Positions 46,785 through 58,900 of a stretch of DNA of 64,000 nucleotides are shown one piece after another. The notes below the pieces were generated by a model. It had not been told where the DNA came from, made no database searches, and worked only from the letters and a program-made list of their open reading frames with translations. Positions within the stretch are counted from its first letter, which is position 1. The number at the start of each line of letters is the position of its first letter. The translations under genes and the position numbers were made by a program. Source of the stretch: Alligator mississippiensis (taxonomy: Eukaryota > Chordata > Crocodylia > Alligatoridae); contig NC_081833.1 in assembly GCF_030867095.1 (NCBI RefSeq), positions 70,025,895 to 70,089,894 of the forward strand, read 5' to 3'.

Positions 46785-46797
46785 TGACCTGTGCTCT
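46785..46797 (+). promoter_or_regulatory. imperfect DR1 nuclear-receptor site before BCO1
   Basis: TGACCTGTGCTCT is, on the minus strand, AGAGCA-C-AGGTCA: two hexamers spaced by one base. One hexamer is consensus, the other matches at four of six bases. A PPAR/RXR site of this class is known to drive mouse Bco1 from near the start site. Location about 105 bases before the ATG. Inference only. Confidence 0.3.
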
Positions 46798-46800
46798 TGA

Positions 46801-46806
46801 ATATAA
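46801..46806 (+). promoter_or_regulatory. TATA-like sequence of BCO1
   Basis: ATATAAC in a GAATATAACAGG context about 95 bases before the BCO1 start codon. If used, transcription would begin near 46830, putting the DR1-like site just upstream of the TATA box. Weak match. Confidence 0.25.
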
Positions 46807-46899
46807 CAGGAAAAAGCTGTTGCTGGTCCAGACAGAGAGGGGATCACAATAGACACATCAGCTCTGCAGAGGGCACCGTCTGTTTTAATTACAGCAGAC

Positions 46900-46963
46900 A
46901 TGGAGGTGATATTTGGTAGAAATATAGAAGAGCACCCAGAGCCCATAAAAGCACAGGTGAAAG
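46900..46963 (+). CDS. BCO1: BCO1 exon 1 (coding part)
   Basis: Residues 1-21 plus one base: [20 protein letters not shown] then Lys. Too short for a normal ORF scan; found by family pattern. Donor GTAAGC. The sequence TTTTAATTACAG, a homeodomain-type site, lies directly before the ATG. Confidence 0.9.
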
Positions 46964-49900
46964 GTAAGCAGAAGAAAAGCCGTTCCAAAAGGGGCAGGTG
47001 GTTTTGTGTGTTCAGTTATAACACTTGCTTCCTCCTGCCATGGTTGCACTAAGAAGGGTGGCTTGAGAGAGAACAGTGAATATTTGCCTAGATGATTTAG
47101 ATCAGCTTTTATTTTTGTCTTATGGATGTTTCCATGAGGACTTTTCTTGAAAGCCAGTTTGAAAAGGATTCATAGAAACTTGTGCTGATGGATGTAGCCA
47201 AGGGACTGAGTTCAGTGATTTTATTCTGTGGTTTTATTTCTCTGCTGCAAGCCCTCTCTAGCCTATCTGTTTACTTTCTCAGCTGTGCCACTGACACGAC
47301 ATTTCCTGGAAGTGGAAAAAGCAACTTTTGTGATGCTGTCCTTAAATGCAAAGAGAAAGATGGACATGTCTGGTTTCAAGTTGTTCTGTTACAAAAAGGG
47401 CAAAGCAACCCAGGCAAAAGTGAAAGTTGGTGATTTCATAGAAAATTACTTTTTTTTCATGAGTGTACCTTTTGTGACGTCCTTTGAGCCACTATCGTGT
47501 ATGTAGTCAATATGTTTGCCTTGACATGTTTTACCTTGCACAAGGGAGTGTTTGCAGTGCAAATGGGCGAGGACTATAGTGAGGTATGGGTTTGTTTGGG
47601 TTTTTTTTACTTTGTCATTTCATTTGGAAATGAGCAGTTCTGGTCAAAAAAGAAACTCTGGAAGAGCCCAAATCGGTGTAGAATGCCCTCTGGTTTTGGC
47701 TTGTGTTCTTCAGTGTAGAACAGGGGCAGGCAAAATACAGCCCACAGGCCAGGTGCAGCCCACCAGGCCATTCTATCTGGCCCACAAGGCCCCTCCAAAA
47801 AAAAATTATTACTGACCCGTGGCTGCCTCTCTGAAAGCCTGGCTTTCAGAGGTTGCATGCCATCGGACCAGGTCAGCTCTGTGGAGGCACCGAGCGAGAT
47901 AGCATGCGACTGAACAGCTGGTGAGTGAGAAGGGGAGCTCTTGCCTGCAGGGCAGGGGAGGTGAGCGTGGAGTTTATGGATGGGTGTGGGCCCTTTGTCA
48001 CATGCCACCCCACGATGGCGCACAGTGCCAGCCACCGGCGGCAGCAGCGGCAGCAGGTTGTAGGCCCTTGGGAGAGCTTATGGCCATGGCAGCGTGCAGC
48101 TCCAGCTGAGTCACCGGCTCACTGGTGCGCACCTCCAGTCCAGACCAGGCTGGCTTCATGCTAACGCATGGGGCTTGCGGCACTGCAGACGGGAGCCATG
48201 CACCGTTGGGCTGGGCCAAACTAGCTCCATGCCTCTACATGGAGCTGCCAGCTCCATGCCTCCACGTGGGGCTTCCATGTGCAGCACTCCAGTGGGGAGC
48301 TGCACATGGAGGTATGAAGCCCATCCAGCCCAATGGCATGTGGACTGGGAACTGTGGGGAGTTGCATACCATCGGGCCAGGTAGTCTCCATGCCACCACA
48401 TGCAGATCCCCACTGGAGTGCTGGAAGCCGGAGGCACAGAGCCAGCCCAGCCCGGCCTGATGGCACGTGACTCCCGCCTGCAGTGCTGCCAGCCCCACGT
48501 GCTGGCACAGAGCCAGCCCGGTCTGGCTTGAAAGCATACACCAGTGGGCTGAGTCAGGTTGGCTCCATGCCACCATGTGCAGCTCTCGGGACTTAGCCAG
48601 AGCCACACACCGCCGGGTTGCACTGCCTGCCGCAGCCACGAGCACCCCAAGGGCCCGCTGCCTGCTGCTGCTGCTGCCAGCAGCAAGAGCTGTGCGCCAT
48701 GGGGGGCATGTGGTGGGGGACCCCACACCCACCCACAACCCTCCCCCCACCCATTATGTTTTGGAGTAGGTAGGGTAAGCGTGATGTTCTAGCCGTGGTG
48801 GTCCAGAAATGATGCGAAGCAAGGATTTCTTAGGGTGATCTCTTTTATCAAACCAATTTTGTACCTGGGACAGAGTTAGACAAGCTTTTGAATACAAGGC
48901 TTTCTTCTTCAGAAGCAGAACATGCTTGAATGACAGGCTGGTTAGAAGTGTGTGACCAACTGGCTTCTTTTGCTGGGTCCAAACAGCCCAGCTTCCAGTG
49001 CTGTGGCAGTCATGAGGGGTGGTTGGGCTATGGCCTGTGAGCCAAGGTTACATATCGACTTTCCAGTGTCTTAAGTGGGTTTGGAGAGAGCACTATGGAT
49101 CACAGTCATTGCTGCCACCCAAAAGCTGTCTTGGGAGACAGCACAACTTGCTGTTCTATTAGGCAAACATGGGTATTAGGTAAACACTCTTACTCCATAA
49201 GCTATTTATACTGAACTAGTTCAGCTTGTTTATACTAAATATACTGCTGAGCTAAAATTATATCTCTAACGCCAACAGGCTGGCTCTCTTGCAATATATC
49301 ATTTCTTGAGCACTTACATTCCCCATGTGCATTTTCCTTTGCACTCCTGCCTCAATTATCTTTTCTTTGTCCTTTCTCCATGTATCTTCCACAGTATTCT
49401 TCACCATCTGGGTAATTCCAGGCCTGGAAGACCAAATCTTTCCTGACTTATGGCAAAAAGAAATCCTGTCAATTGCCCTGGAGCTTTGTGTTTGACTAAG
49501 ATAAGGATTGGATCACAGAAAATGAGGGTTGGAAGGGACCTCAGGAGATCATCTTGTCCATCCCCGTGCTCAGAGCAGGACCATTGCCAACTGGATCATC
49601 CTAGGTTTGGCACTTAATATTTTCAGGATTTGAACACTTTCAATAACATACCATATTACCTGTTTCACCCAGAGCATAAACACGATGCTTACAAGGTCAA
49701 CATTGGAAGTATGGTGTTGCACTGTGTGCGCCTACTCACCCGTATTATATACAGACTGCAACAGAGTTTGCCAGTTTAGTTGCACTTAATAAAGAATGAA
49801 AGCAGCTCTCTGCTCCTCCAACCCCACTATATGCCTTAACTGATACATTTTTGTCATCGGTCCTTTGCTTTCTGTTTCGGACACACTGCACTAACACATA

Positions 49901-52900
49901 TGTTATGTACCTCTTCCTGGGAAAAAAGGTGTTTGGGTAAAGTGTGTGTCCTCTTACCCTCTCTTACCTATTTCTCTTTTCTTCTCGTTGTAATCCTGTA
50001 CTGAACACACAACAGCTCAAAAGAATCAGCCTGTTACATGGTCTCTCAGAAAAGAGAATATTGTGGAACTCTGATAAGAACAATCAAATATGCATCTGTT
50101 GTTTGTATTATAGTTTTTCCCTCCATCTGCTACCCCCAAGGAATTTAAACCCAGGGCCATATGAGGGTGTGTATTCATCTGTGCATGCAATGTTAGTCAA
50201 GTAATCTTGGTCAGAATATATAATAGGCAGGGCTGGTAGCATTACCTATTATTAAAGTTGCCCAATACTTTCCAGTATAAGGCTCTGTTTTCAGATGCTA
50301 ATCATTTTGATGAACTTGAAGCATTTGGGCTGGATTTTTCTATGCCTTGTGTCTGCCTTTTCATTGACTATTTCAATTTCATTAAAACCATTTCAGCTGC
50401 TTTTGAGAATCAAATGCGGAGACAATGTTGTTTGGCAGTGTTACATTCTGGTGACTTGTTGAACACTTTCATTGATCACATGTTTTGGAGGAGGGGCTTG
50501 GGATCTGGCAGAGGGATGGTCTTTGTGTTGAGCCTGGGGTCCCTATCAAATCTGCCCAAATTTGGCCAATATATACATTTTTGAAAAATTGCTGTCTACA
50601 TAATGCTCAGTAGACATCTCTTAGATTTGAGCAGCTGAATTTCACTGTGCTGTATATACTACTGCCCAGGTCTGAGCAGGGCTTTCCCTGCAATTGCACC
50701 TCTTGAGTGCTGTGGGCTGTACGGGGCCAGGTCTGCGAACCGGAGATGAAGCAGAGGAACCCTCTCTCTTGTGCTCTCAATATCTGTATGTCCACGGCCT
50801 CACATCTGTGTGCCTGCTTTCCTAACTTGAACTTCCTAGCTGCTGCTTGTTTTCCTTTGCAACATTAATGATGCTCTCTTAATGTTATTGTTGTTTTCTG
50901 TGTAAAATATTCACTTTCTGATTTTCTGTGCGACTCATACTCTACCAGTTCTTACAACTTGCATTCAATCCTTGATAACATTTATGTATGATCAGTACAA
51001 TATTCCTATTTATACTAAAAATACTGGCATTATTCGTGTCATAAAGCACTGCCATTGTGACACTTCATTACAGTATACTTATTTAATTACTGGAATAGAT
51101 ACTGGATTTCATCATGAAGGCTGCTGCATACCATTTGATCTATAAACTGTATTTATTTCTGGTAAGTCCTAGATTTTCCTAGTGTTAGTTGATCATAAAT
51201 TTTAAAATGAGGGTACAGAAAGAAAATATTGTCCCCTGTCCTCCCTTTACTCCCCCTAACCATCACCCCCAGTCACTTGCTGATAATCTATTAAATTGTA
51301 TTTAGGGAAGTTCATGTTTCAGTGTAGCATATACTTGAGACCACATTTTTGAGTGGGCATTATACAACGGGGTATTATACAAATTGTCCAAATCCTGTCA
51401 TGTACTCATTAGTGCATCTGGTGGTCTAAAAGTGGCCTGTATTTCTGGGAAAATTGTCCTTCAGTTATGGAAAGCTGAAATGAACTATGTCCTAATACAT
51501 GTCCTCTCTATTTACAGGGGAGATACCAAGCTGGCTGCAGGGGATTCTTCTTCGCAATGGTCCAGGCATGCATACAGTGGGAGAAACTCGCTATAACCAC
51601 TGGTTTGATGGTTTGGCTCTCATACATAGTTTTACATTTAAAAATGGTATGCTTCTGGATAATATCAGAAACAGTTCAACCCACATTTGAACTCCTTAAA
51701 AGATCCATAATGTCTCTTTCTAATGGTGGTTTGACATGGTTTATAGTAACTGAATATTGAATAATTTCAGACTAGGAAATGGGTCCTGTAAAACATTTGC
51801 CTGGTTTTGTGTTCCTGTGAAAATCAGGCTCACAAGGCTCAGTTTGGTTAGTGAACAGCCTATGAAAGGGCAGGGTAGTGGCAGCTTTAGGCATAGCAGT
51901 CAAGAGAGAATGGATGGTTTTGCCAATTCCAGTGCAACTTCCCTTCTTTCTGGGGTGGAAGAGTTATATACCACAAGAACAGAATCATAGAATCATAGAA
52001 AATGAGGGTTGGAAGGACCTCAGGAGGTCACATCTAGTCCAACCCCCAGCTCAAAGCAGGACCAGCCCCAGCTACATCATCCCAGACAAGACTTTTCTAG
52101 CTGGGCTTTAAAAACTGCAAGGATGGAGATTCCACCACCTCTCTGGGTAACCTGTTCCAGTGTTTCACTACCCTCCTAGTGAGAACATTCTTCCTAATAT
52201 CCAACCTAAACTTCCCTTGCTGCAACTTGAAACCATTGCTCCTTGTTCTGGTATCTGCCCCAATGAGAACGGTCCAGATCCATCCTCTTTGTAATCCTCC
52301 TTCAGGTAATTGAAAGCTGCTATTAAATCCCCCTCAGTCTTCTCTTCTCCAGACTAAATAAGCCCAGTTTCCTCAATCTTTCCTCATAAGTCATGTCCCT
52401 AGCCCCCAAACTATTTTTGTTGCCCCCCCCGAACTCTCTCCGATTCATTTGTCCACATCCTTTCTGTAGGGGGGCCCAAAACTAGACAGAGTGCTCCAGA
52501 TATGGCCTCACCAGTGCCAAATAGAGGGGAATTATCAGTCTGTTGCACCAGCTACCCATTGTGCTTTTAGAAAAGCACAATGGAAAAGTTAGGTATCACA
52601 AATGCCCAGTTATGCCCTTTCTTCCAGCTACAACCCTTCTCCGCAGGGACAGCTGCTGTAAGGACATTGGATGATTCCTGTATCCTGGAGTAGTTTTTCT
52701 AGACCAGCTATCCTGGCTTCGGGTCAGTGTTGTGGTGGTGGGTCATACATACAGGCCTTGATTCATTGGAAAACTGAGCTTGGTAGGTACTAATCATAAT
52801 ATTGCCACACTTCAGTCCACCATTTGTTTCCGTCAAGGATATTTCATCCATTAAAGGGGCAGATCTTTCAGCCCTTCCTGAGACAGATTTCAATGGGAGT

Positions 52901-55900
52901 TGAGGCTTCTGAGGCTCTTCCATAGGATTAATCCTGTGTTACTACATCTGCAACAGCGTAATACAGAATATTTACATCATGGGTGAAATCCTGGCTGCTC
53001 TGAAGGCTAAAGTAAAATTCCTCTTGACTTTGGGATCAGCATTTCACTCTAGGGCAGGATTTCTGGTTGATGGGTCCCACTACAGTGATTTGGAAGAGAT
53101 ATAAAAGCAAAGAGCTGCATTTCTGCTTTATAGCTCCCTGGAAGAAATGGAGTAGCTTCTGTGTGTACTGTGCATCTGGGACTTATGCAGACTTCACCAG
53201 TACTCTTCAATCAACAGCTGCAGCACCCCATAATTCCCAACCAAATTAGGTAGTAATGCATTAGTAAAATTAGGTTTTTTCCAACGTGGGCAAACAGCCT
53301 GGTTTCACTGAGGTGTTAGTCTTCCTTTTGGGAACTTGAATCTAGTTATGACAGAAGGCAAGAGTGAAACTAGGCTACTGTGCTATTTAATTTGCAAATC
53401 AGGTCTCTCTTATGTATACTTAATGCACTTAAAAACAACCTTTAGATGAGCGGCCAAGCCCAGCTTGCCACACTTACATCATGTGAGCCAGACGTGGCTC
53501 TGGCGGGATATTGTCAAGAGACATTTCCTCCCTCCATGCATTTCCCTTTTATTCCACAGTTTTCCATAAAATAGGGAGATTGAATATTACTGGTGCGTTC
53601 GTCTGCTTTATCACACTGTGGGATCTTTTCCATTATGTCACGTATATAAGAGATTTTTTTTTTTACCTGTTTATCTTTCAGTTTCCCTTGCTGCGCCAGG
53701 ACAAATTTTGTGAGAGATTCCAGACACGGGTCTCCTGCCTGCCCATTCCTATGCCTCTTAAAAACATTGCCATATAAAGAAATGGCCACACATTGAAACT
53801 ACCAGGGTATTGCATTGCTTCCACAAACGGGACTCTGTCTTTTAACCGTCTAGGTGCATATGCATAAAGTAGTTTATCCACTAATTCCTTCAGGCATAGA
53901 AGGATACTAATTTTCACAAGCTGACACAAATGGGTCAGGAAAGATTTCTCCCCACCCTCCTGCTTATGACAGAAGACATATAGGTTATGGGCAACGCAGT
54001 CTAGCTGTGTAATTAAGCTGGGTGGACACAGCACTAATATAGCTCTACTGCTTCCCGTACCTGAGCTGGCTTGTTCAGAGCTAATTCAGGTGTCTCTACA
54101 CACGGTACTGCATAGTGACATACCCACGTGTTGTGCCGCTGCAGGTAGCGTGGGCTGCTGATCAGACCTTTCCCTGTCTCTGCTACTGACTTCTTGTGTG
54201 ATCATGGGAAAGTCCTTTCACCTCTGTGATAGTTTCCTTTCTATAAAACAAAGTTAGTAATCTGCTTCTATTTTAGAGAGGTGCTGTGAGGCATCCGTGT
54301 TCATCCAGTGTACTGTTGAGATGGCAAGGTGCAGCTTTACATCACCATATCTATCTGAATGGTGTAAATGCCAGTCATGGAGAGGGTGACTTTAGGAACA
54401 AATGGTTTGACTGGCTTAGAGATGGATTTAGTGACCTACCAGGACTCCATCCTTTCTAGCTGGCAGGCAGCCCTCAAGAAGAATTGGTGTGTGAGAGTTC
54501 AATTAAATGTTCTTTACAATGATCAAAACAACATGGATTATTTAAAGAAAAAGCCAAAGTTATTTTCTTTTCCATAAAGTTAAGTTTAATTTCTCTGTTT
54601 ATCATAACCAACCCTGTAGAAACTTGAAACTGACCCTTAATTCTTCCCCTCCATCTTATATAAGCACATGCAGAAATGTGAATGCAGGTGTGTTGTTAAG
54701 GGTTGGTCTGTTGGCACTGTTTGTTTAAAATCCTCTTCCCAATGCCCCACACAAACCTTTTTCCTTGGTTTTCAATATTTTCAGTAAAAATGTGGGTCTA
54801 TCATCTTTGGCAGCCCCTAAGTATGAACAATGTGAATACAACCCTGTGTTCCTTTGCAAGTTTTCCTGAAAATTAGGAATTGGTAGCCCAGCAGAGTGCA
54901 TTGAGAACCTCTGCTTATCCAGAAGTCAGCTGGATGAGATTCTCTTGCAACTTCTTTTATCTGAGAGTCAGTCTGTCTTAATACACTGATAATTATTTTC
55001 CATAGCAAATTATGGAAGGTGTCAAAATACTGTATTTGTTCCTTGCAGGTGAAGTTTACTATAGGAGTAAGTACCTGCGCAGTGACACATACAACAGCAA
55101 TATAGAAGCCAACAGGATTGTGGTATCAGAGTTTGGAACTATGGCTTACCCTGATCCATGCAAAAACATATTTTCCAAGTAAGCGACATTTTTCCCAATG
55201 AATGTCTCCATCCTATTTCTAACATAGAAGTGTTTCTCTTCACTCTGCACATACATACCTACTTTGAGATTTATTTTGCAAGATTAAAATTGTCCTATCC
55301 CTCACAATTCCAGGAGTTTAATTCAGGTGTTGGGGTTTTTTTTTAAATGAAAGGAAAATTAACCAGTGGTCATGTCAGAGGGACAATTCATCCATCACTT
55401 CCTTACTGAAAATGCTGTAAAAGTTAACAATATTGGATTGCCTTTCAAAATGTGGTGTCTGATTGCATGCAGAAGTATGCATGCTTGAGACAGGACCTGT
55501 TACTATGTATGTTCTCCACAGTGGCAGCAGGACTGGTCCTGTAATTAAATACATGCTTCTGCATACAAAAGCAGCAACTGTGTGTGTCCATTTCAGGATA
55601 GATTAAGAGCAATTTGAAAATATTGTGCTGGTTTGCTTCCCCATCAGCCAGTAGAGGGAGTGCTAGTTAAGAGATAAATCCACTTCCTTCCACTAGTTGT
55701 GCAGCATACTGGTCATATCCTGCTTTAAGGTAACAAATAGATCCATGATAACTTCAGCAATATGCTAAACGATTTAAATACCTGCTCTTCACAGAGCCTC
55801 ATATGTTTATATTGCATCTCCTCCACAGAGCATTCTGCTATTTGTCCCACATCATTCCTGAGTTCACAGACAACTGCCTGATCAATATTATGAAAACTGG

Positions 55901-58900
55901 AGATGAATTTTATGCTACAAGTGAAACTAACTTCATTAGAAAAATTAATCCTCAGACACTGGAGACACTAGAGAAGGTAAAAATAAAAATGTATCCGTCC
56001 AGTTTGTCTGCTAACAAATACAGTTTCAGGCTGATCTTTCCAGCTGGGCTGTCAGGTTTAAGGAGGCCAAATATGACATAACTGGAATCAGGAAGGTTAA
56101 AGGGTGAGAACCAAAGAAGGATTTGGGGATCTCCAAGTTGGCACTATAACTATTAATTCCTAGGAACCTAGTCCTCAGGATGGCTAGAGTTAGCTGGGTA
56201 GGCTCCCTGTAGGGTGCAGAGAGAGATGCAGACACCTCGGCAAGGCAACCTACAAAACCTGCTTTCTGATGGGAGCTGCCTTCATCTCCCCAAAAGAAAA
56301 CCTTTAGCACAGAAGTGTACGAGAAATCCCGCCCTTGCTAAATTAATGCAGCTGAAGTTGCTGACTTAGGGTCAGGTGGTTCAGTTGTAACATCACTTCC
56401 TCACGTGTTGTAGACTGAAATACCTTATGCTAGGTGAGTTCTAATTTCTTAGAAGTTTTCTAAGCTATGCAGAACACTGCTTTTAATTCCTTCTTTTCCA
56501 ACTCTTAAATAGCTTGGAGACCTAATCTTTCATGAAATTTCCTGGACTGATAGCCCAATTGAGTGCAGTTGATTCAGTATGGGATGGTCAATAGCACAAA
56601 TCCCTTTGATTATTACATGAATCTTCCAGTGTGACAAGATGGCCATTAGGACCAAGACTCATATTTCAGCTTCGTTGGCCTGTTCTGGTCCTGAATCAGT
56701 TAAACATTAACGTGCCTATTAAATCCCAGTGATTTCAGTGTTTGAATTTAAAGTTAGGACATTAATCCTTGGCTTCCCTGCCAAGAGAGCCTACTAGAGC
56801 CAAACAGAGGCGCGGTTTCTGTGATTTTGGCTAACATCGTTCTTTTCATGTTCTCCTTCTTCATCTCTGCTACCTGCTGTTCTGCGGTTTTGTAGGTTGA
56901 CTACACTAAGTATGTAGCTGTCAATCTGGCAACCGCTCATCCCCATTACGACAGTGCTGGAAATGTTCTCAACATGGGCACATCCATAGCTGGCAAAGGG
57001 AAGACAAAATATGTTGTATTTAAGATTCCTTCCTCAGTGCCAGGTAAGAAATGGCTTTTGCTAGTGTTTTTTTTCCCCCTGCTGATGGGAAAAGGAGAAG
57101 TAATATGCCACAGATGCCCTAGAAAAATCACTATTTTTATGTACATATTGTTAATTTGTGCAGTTAACTCTCACTCGTCACTGTTAAGGTGACAAGTGGT
57201 GAATAACTGCATAAAAATACCATTTGAAAAGAACTGATCAGACCCAAGTTCATTATGAAGCCAGACTGGCTATTCAGAGTGGAGCAGTTTCATTTCAATC
57301 ACTATCTGGTGGATGGACTGAACGTTGCAGTCTTCACGGGTGCCAAATTCCCTACCAAGCCTGAAGGTGGAAGCAAACAATGCCTCAATGGAAAGATGCA
57401 CAGGGAACTCTCTGAGTGGCAACTTGCTGTATTCTGCCCCATATGGGGGAATATAATTGCATATAGCCAATGGTGAGAATTTGACATTCACTTGGGCTTG
57501 ATTAAAGTCTCGTCTTTCTTTTTAAATTTGTGTTTAGAGGGAGAAAAGAAGAAATCTTGTCTGAAGCACCTGGAGGTGATGTGCTCAGTTCCTTCCCGTT
57601 CTCTCCTTCACCCAAGCTACTATCACAGCTTTGGAGTCACAGAAAACTACATTGTCTTCATAGAGCAGCCATTCAAACTGGATATTCCCAAACTGGCAAC
57701 AGCCTACTTCAGAGGTGTCAACTGGGCTTCCTGCCTTTCCTTCCATAAGGACAACAAGGTACTTTTCTGCTAAGATATGAGCAATGGAGGAAGCCACAGC
57801 CATAGTTACTTTCACTCCCTCCTCATTCTTCCCTGCAGTACAATAAGCTAAACAGCTTCCCAGTGGACAACTTTATTTTCTCCTAATTCCACCCTCTATG
57901 CAGATGTTGCCACCTCATGCAACTAGAAATACCATAAATAAACCTTTGGTGCTGAACCTAATAGTATTTGACAAAGACCCCACACCAGCAAAGAAACTTT
58001 GCTTCTTTGAAGGGTCCAGATCACAAGGTACCATCATCATGGATCACCATGCTTTGAGAGCCTCATAGCTGTTCTTACTTTTTATTACACATTAGGTAAA
58101 AGAAACAGGCTCTTCAGCTGGGTCTGGATAGTAAACAGCTCTCAGTGGCAGTGTGGCTACATTTGTGCAGCAGCATAGGCAAGCAAAGTAGCTCAATGCA
58201 AGCTCATGAACCCTGTCACTCAGCAGTGCTAATTAGCCTACCCAAAGTGCCAGGTGGATGCAGCTACCCTACCCAGCGATAGTAAATGTAGCAGGTAGGC
58301 AAGGCCTGGAACCAGCCAGAAGGGAGCTTTTCCAGTTCAGGAAAGCATCTGGAGGGGCAGGTCAGTGGTGGGACTGCAGCATGTAACACTGCAAAGGTTC
58401 TGGGCTTGGAAGCAGGTAGGGACAGGCTGCTGTGATGGCACTGTCTAAGTCCCCAGGACAGCCTAGTCAGAAGAGTGCAGAAAGTAATTGAAAGCTGTCT
58501 TCATCCCCTCCCCTAGTCTGCACACATGCCATGTCCCCAACAGTGTTCCTGGCACTGCTCAGGGGTGACCGCTCTGGAGAACACTGCTCCTGCTTCTACC
58601 TACCAAACCAAACCAAACCAAACCAGGCAACGTAGCAGTGAAGCTGCTCTCAGGATGCCCATTTTAAGCCATCAGAGGGCACTCCTGGAGTGGCTTCACG
58701 GTCATACTTGGGGGTTTGGTATGTTTGAGCAGGAATGGATACGGAGGCCATGCTGAGGAAGGTGGTTCTATATTTCTTATTATTTTGTGGCACATCCTGA
58801 GGCTTGCACATACCATTTTTTTAAAGCAAATGAACTATGGTCTAGGTGGAAACATCTCTGCAATGTTATGCCAATTTAATGAATAACCGCTTCCTGCTGA

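Larger units (their letters stand above)
46964..51517. other. BCO1 intron 1, 4.6 kb
   Basis: Contains a GC-rich, internally repeated element (47715-48775) and a CR1 end (49511-49605), both listed. 47180-47500 shows open frames on the plus strand but no splice signals or family motifs. No other gene seen. Confidence 0.6.
51647..55048. other. BCO1 intron 2, 3.4 kb
   Basis: Contains a CR1 end (51982-52545) and a MIR-like SINE (54165-54330), listed separately. No gene seen in the remainder. Confidence 0.6.

Noticed and set aside
48156..48750. Long open frames on both strands of the GC-rich BCO1 intron block
   Set aside because: Present in several frames at once because of high GC and internal repeats; composition dominated by Trp, Ala, Gly, Pro and His and no family motif.
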